Below are positions 61,722 through 64,000 of a stretch of DNA of 64,000 bases, piece after piece (the first letter of the stretch is position 1; each line of letters opens with the position of its first letter). The position numbers and the translations under genes are program-made. The notes under the pieces are model-generated. The model made no database searches and was not told the origin of the DNA. It saw only the letters and a program-made list of their open reading frames with translations. Source of the DNA: Sphingobacterium sp. UBA7855 (GTDB taxonomy: Bacteria > Bacteroidota > Bacteroidia > Sphingobacteriales > Sphingobacteriaceae); assembly GCA_002500745.1 (NCBI GenBank), contig DLST01000010.1, forward strand, positions 1 through 64,000. The letters run 5' to 3'.

Positions 61722-64000
61722 ATGAAAACTATAATTTGCATACTGTGTATGCTGCTGATAAACTTTGGTCGCAGCTATGCACAGTCAAAACATCAAATTC
61801 GGATACTTTCTGAAACTGATCATAGGCCTATTGCGCATGCCACAATGGATCTTTTGAATGCTAAGACTTCTTTAAAGGCTGATGAAAATGGTGCCATCAC
61901 GCTGACACTAAAAGATTCCTTGCATGTCATTGTTCGCTCAATGGGTTTCAGATCAAAAACGCTTTGGCTATCATCAGCGATTAATACGATCCATTTAACT
62001 GAAAATAATACCATGCTCGACGAGGTGACTGTGAATACGGGGTATCAGTCTTTTCGAAAAAGTAAGGTGCCCGGTTCTTTTGTGGTTATCGATAGTGCAT
62101 TGCTGAACCGAGCTATCGGCACTGATGTCATCGCAAGGTTGGAGGGTGTCACATCGGGGCTTCTATTTGACCGAAGAATGGATAATATCCCCGTATCCCA
62201 GCCGACATCACTTGTCGCGAACGGTAAACCTCTAAACCTCAATGTGAGGGGACTGAGTACAATTGAATCGGATATGGCTCCGCTGATTGTACTCGACAAT
62301 TTTCCTTATGAAGGGGACCTAGCCAGTATCAATCCCAATGATGTGGAGAGCATTACAGTTCTGAAGGATGCTTCGGCGTCGGCCATTTGGGGTGCAAGAG
62401 CTGGAAATGGGGTTATTGTCATCACAACGAAAAAAGGACGTTATAATCAAGGGAATGCTATTTCCTTTTCGGCCAATCTCTCTTATAGCCCCAAGCCCGA
62501 CCTGTTTAAAAATCAGAATTATTTGGCATCACGCTCGTTTATTGATGTGGAGCGGTTGCTATTTGATCAGGGTTTTTATAATACGGCACCGTCCAACCTC
62601 AATGCGCTAAGCCCTGTGGTTGAATATCTGCAACAGGCAAAGGACAAGGGCATAGATCCGAATGAAGTAGCTGCACAATTGGATAAATGGGCTGAATTGG
62701 ATGTACGCAATGATTATGAGAAATATTTCTATCGTAACCGGATCAATCAACAGTATAGCCTTGGGATGAATGGTGGTACGGAGAGATTTAAGTATGTGGT
62801 ATCGGGTGGCTTTGATAAAAACTTGGCTGATGTCCGTGGAAGTGGCTATCAACGGATCACCCTGCGGGCAATGAATAACATCAAGTTGACCAAGGATTTG
62901 GAGTTTTCTACAGAAATAAATTTGATAAAGAGCCTCTCGGATAACAATGGCTTGGAATATGGCGCAATACAGCAGGTTACAGGCAAACAATTATATCCTT
63001 ATGCGCAGTTTGCCGATAGGGACGGGAATGCCCTGCCGATCATCAAAAACTATAGGCCCTTTGTCACCGAAAATGCGCTAAACGAGGGTTTGCTGGACTG
63101 GGCGTACCGTCCACTGGATGAATTAAATCTGGTGAAAAATCAACTAGAAAATAACGCCATCAGATGGAATGCGGGGCTGCGGTATCGGATCTTTGCGCCA
63201 TTGTCACTCGATCTCAATTATCAGTACCAAAAGCTGGATGATAATGGGCGGATAGATTATGACAAGGATAGCTATTATGTCCGTAACTATGTCAATACCT
63301 ATACGCAGGCAGATGGTACCCGGATCTATCCCAACGGAAACGAGCTTCGGGATACGTATGACCGTACGGTTTCGCATGCTTATCGGGCTCAGCTTAATTA
63401 TAGCCAAAAGTGGAATGATCATGCCCTGACAGCGATAACGGGTCTGGATGTGAGACAGTCCCGTATGACCCGTAGTTTTTCAACCTTGTATGGGTTTGAT
63501 CCGGATGTGGTCAGTTCGGTTACGCGACTGGATTTTGTTAACCGATACCCTACACGCCCGCGGGGTACAACAAGCCTGCTGCCTGCACCGCCCTCCGGAA
63601 TGTTGGATTATCTGGACCGCTTTGTCTCTTATTACGCAAATGCGACCTATTCTTACCTTGATCGCTACACGCTTAATGCCAGTATCCGTAAAGACGAGTC
63701 AAACTTGTTTGGTGTCTCGACCAATCAGCGTGGAGTTCCCTTATGGTCGGTGGGAGGGCTATGGGAGATCGATAAGGAGCATTTTTATCGTCTTTCCTGG
63801 TTGCCTTCACTTCGCCTGCGTGCATCTTATGGTGAAAGTGGCAATGTCAATAAATCGGTATCGACCTTTACGACCGTGTCTTATGCCAATAATTCAACTA
63901 CGGGATTATTACAAGGCACGATATCAAGCCCGGCAAATCCTTCGCTGCGCTGGGAAAAGGTGAAACAGACGAATCTAGGGCTTGATGTTTCGTTTCTTGA
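61722..64000 (+). CDS. SusC/RagA-type TonB-dependent receptor, partial (runs off the window)
   Basis: Open from ATG at 61722 to the window edge, 759 codons without a stop. Signal peptide ends GRSYAQ. A carboxypeptidase-regulatory-like domain is followed by a plug: VLDEVTVNTGYQ-like segment (TMLDEVTVNTGYQ), LNVRGLSTIESDMAPLIVLD, NPNDVESITVLKDASASAIW, and GARAGNGVIVITTKKG. Barrel strands follow (YTLNASIRKDESNLFGVS; LRLRASYGESGNVN). No STN domain. The plug lacks the usual 'LQGRVPGV' wording (it has LEGVTSGLLFDR), so it is a divergent member. A SusD partner is expected just outside. Confidence 0.9.
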   Translation, partial: MKTIICILCMLLINFGRSYAQSKHQIRILSETDHRPIAHATMDLLNAKTSLKADENGAITLTLKDSLHVIVRSMGFRSKTLWLSSAINTIHLTENNTMLDEVTVNTGYQSFRKSKVPGSFVVIDSALLNRAIGTDVIARLEGVTSGLLFDRRMDNIPVSQPTSLVANGKPLNLNVRGLSTIESDMAPLIVLDNFPYEGDLASINPNDVESITVLKDASASAIWGARAGNGVIVITTKKGRYNQGNAISFSANLSYSPKPDLFKNQNYLASRSFIDVERLLFDQGFYNTAPSNLNALSPVVEYLQQAKDKGIDPNEVAAQLDKWAELDVRNDYEKYFYRNRINQQYSLGMNGGTERFKYVVSGGFDKNLADVRGSGYQRITLRAMNNIKLTKDLEFSTEINLIKSLSDNNGLEYGAIQQVTGKQLYPYAQFADRDGNALPIIKNYRPFVTENALNEGLLDWAYRPLDELNLVKNQLENNAIRWNAGLRYRIFAPLSLDLNYQYQKLDDNGRIDYDKDSYYVRNYVNTYTQADGTRIYPNGNELRDTYDRTVSHAYRAQLNYSQKWNDHALTAITGLDVRQSRMTRSFSTLYGFDPDVVSSVTRLDFVNRYPTRPRGTTSLLPAPPSGMLDYLDRFVSYYANATYSYLDRYTLNASIRKDESNLFGVSTNQRGVPLWSVGGLWEIDKEHFYRLSWLPSLRLRASYGESGNVNKSVSTFTTVSYANNSTTGLLQGTISSPANPSLRWEKVKQTNLGLDVSFL

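Overview
The window looks like the accessory part of a chromosome from a Bacteroidota species, most likely Sphingobacterium or a close relative. The reasons are its AT-rich DNA, TAnnTTTG-type -7 promoter elements, SusC/SusD pairs, many lipoproteins, near absence of Shine-Dalgarno sites, and IS21, IS256 and large serine recombinase genes of Bacteroidota type. The genus is an inference.

Layout. 1-7.5 kb: decayed pieces (C-terminus of a zincin-like polymorphic toxin, tail-spike-like fragments, a frameshifted lipoprotein) around two intact tandem IPT/TIG lipoproteins. 7.6-9.3 kb: a three-gene HipBST-type toxin-antitoxin operon behind four operators spaced exactly 40 bp apart. 9.4-15.4 kb: small hypothetical genes, two tandem TonB-C-like secreted paralogues, and a DUF4365-like/helical-repeat protein. 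15.6-17.1 kb: a three-gene cassette on the minus strand that looks like a toxin-antitoxin-chaperone (TAC) system. An IS256 relic follows.

18.1-56 kb: a composite island. A complete large serine recombinase, its small partner gene and a ~290-bp downstream repeat (copy A) open it. Degraded copies of the same downstream sequence recur in the same orientation at ~40.0 kb (B), ~52.2 kb (C) and ~55.6 kb (D). The segments between them carry different cargo: (A-B) an AraC regulator and a complete beta-mannan utilisation locus; (B-C) helical/HEPN-like, PD-(D/E)XK, AlbA_2 and DUF4238 genes plus a full IS21 element; (C-D) a large HEPN-STAND NTPase. Copy D ends in a 29-nt 3' fragment of a tRNA gene with its terminator. 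This architecture resembles serine-recombinase island arrays of the SCC type.

The mannan locus is the best-understood part. SusC/SusD and a surface lipoprotein bind and import oligosaccharides. Two GH26 and two GH5-type enzymes, a GH30 and an esterase trim the polymer. A GPH transporter takes mannobiose across the inner membrane. An AGE-family epimerase converts it to mannosyl-glucose, and a GH130 phosphorylase cleaves that. The two operons share paired AraC-like sites placed 75 bp apart, upstream of TAnnTTTG promoters, with nearly identical geometry.

56-64 kb: an HTH/ImmA peptidase gene with its own operator-like repeats, an MNT-HEPN fusion, an XRE regulator, a promoter-driven inverted-repeat RNA, a TlpA-like thioredoxin, and the start of a SusC/RagA receptor that runs off the window.
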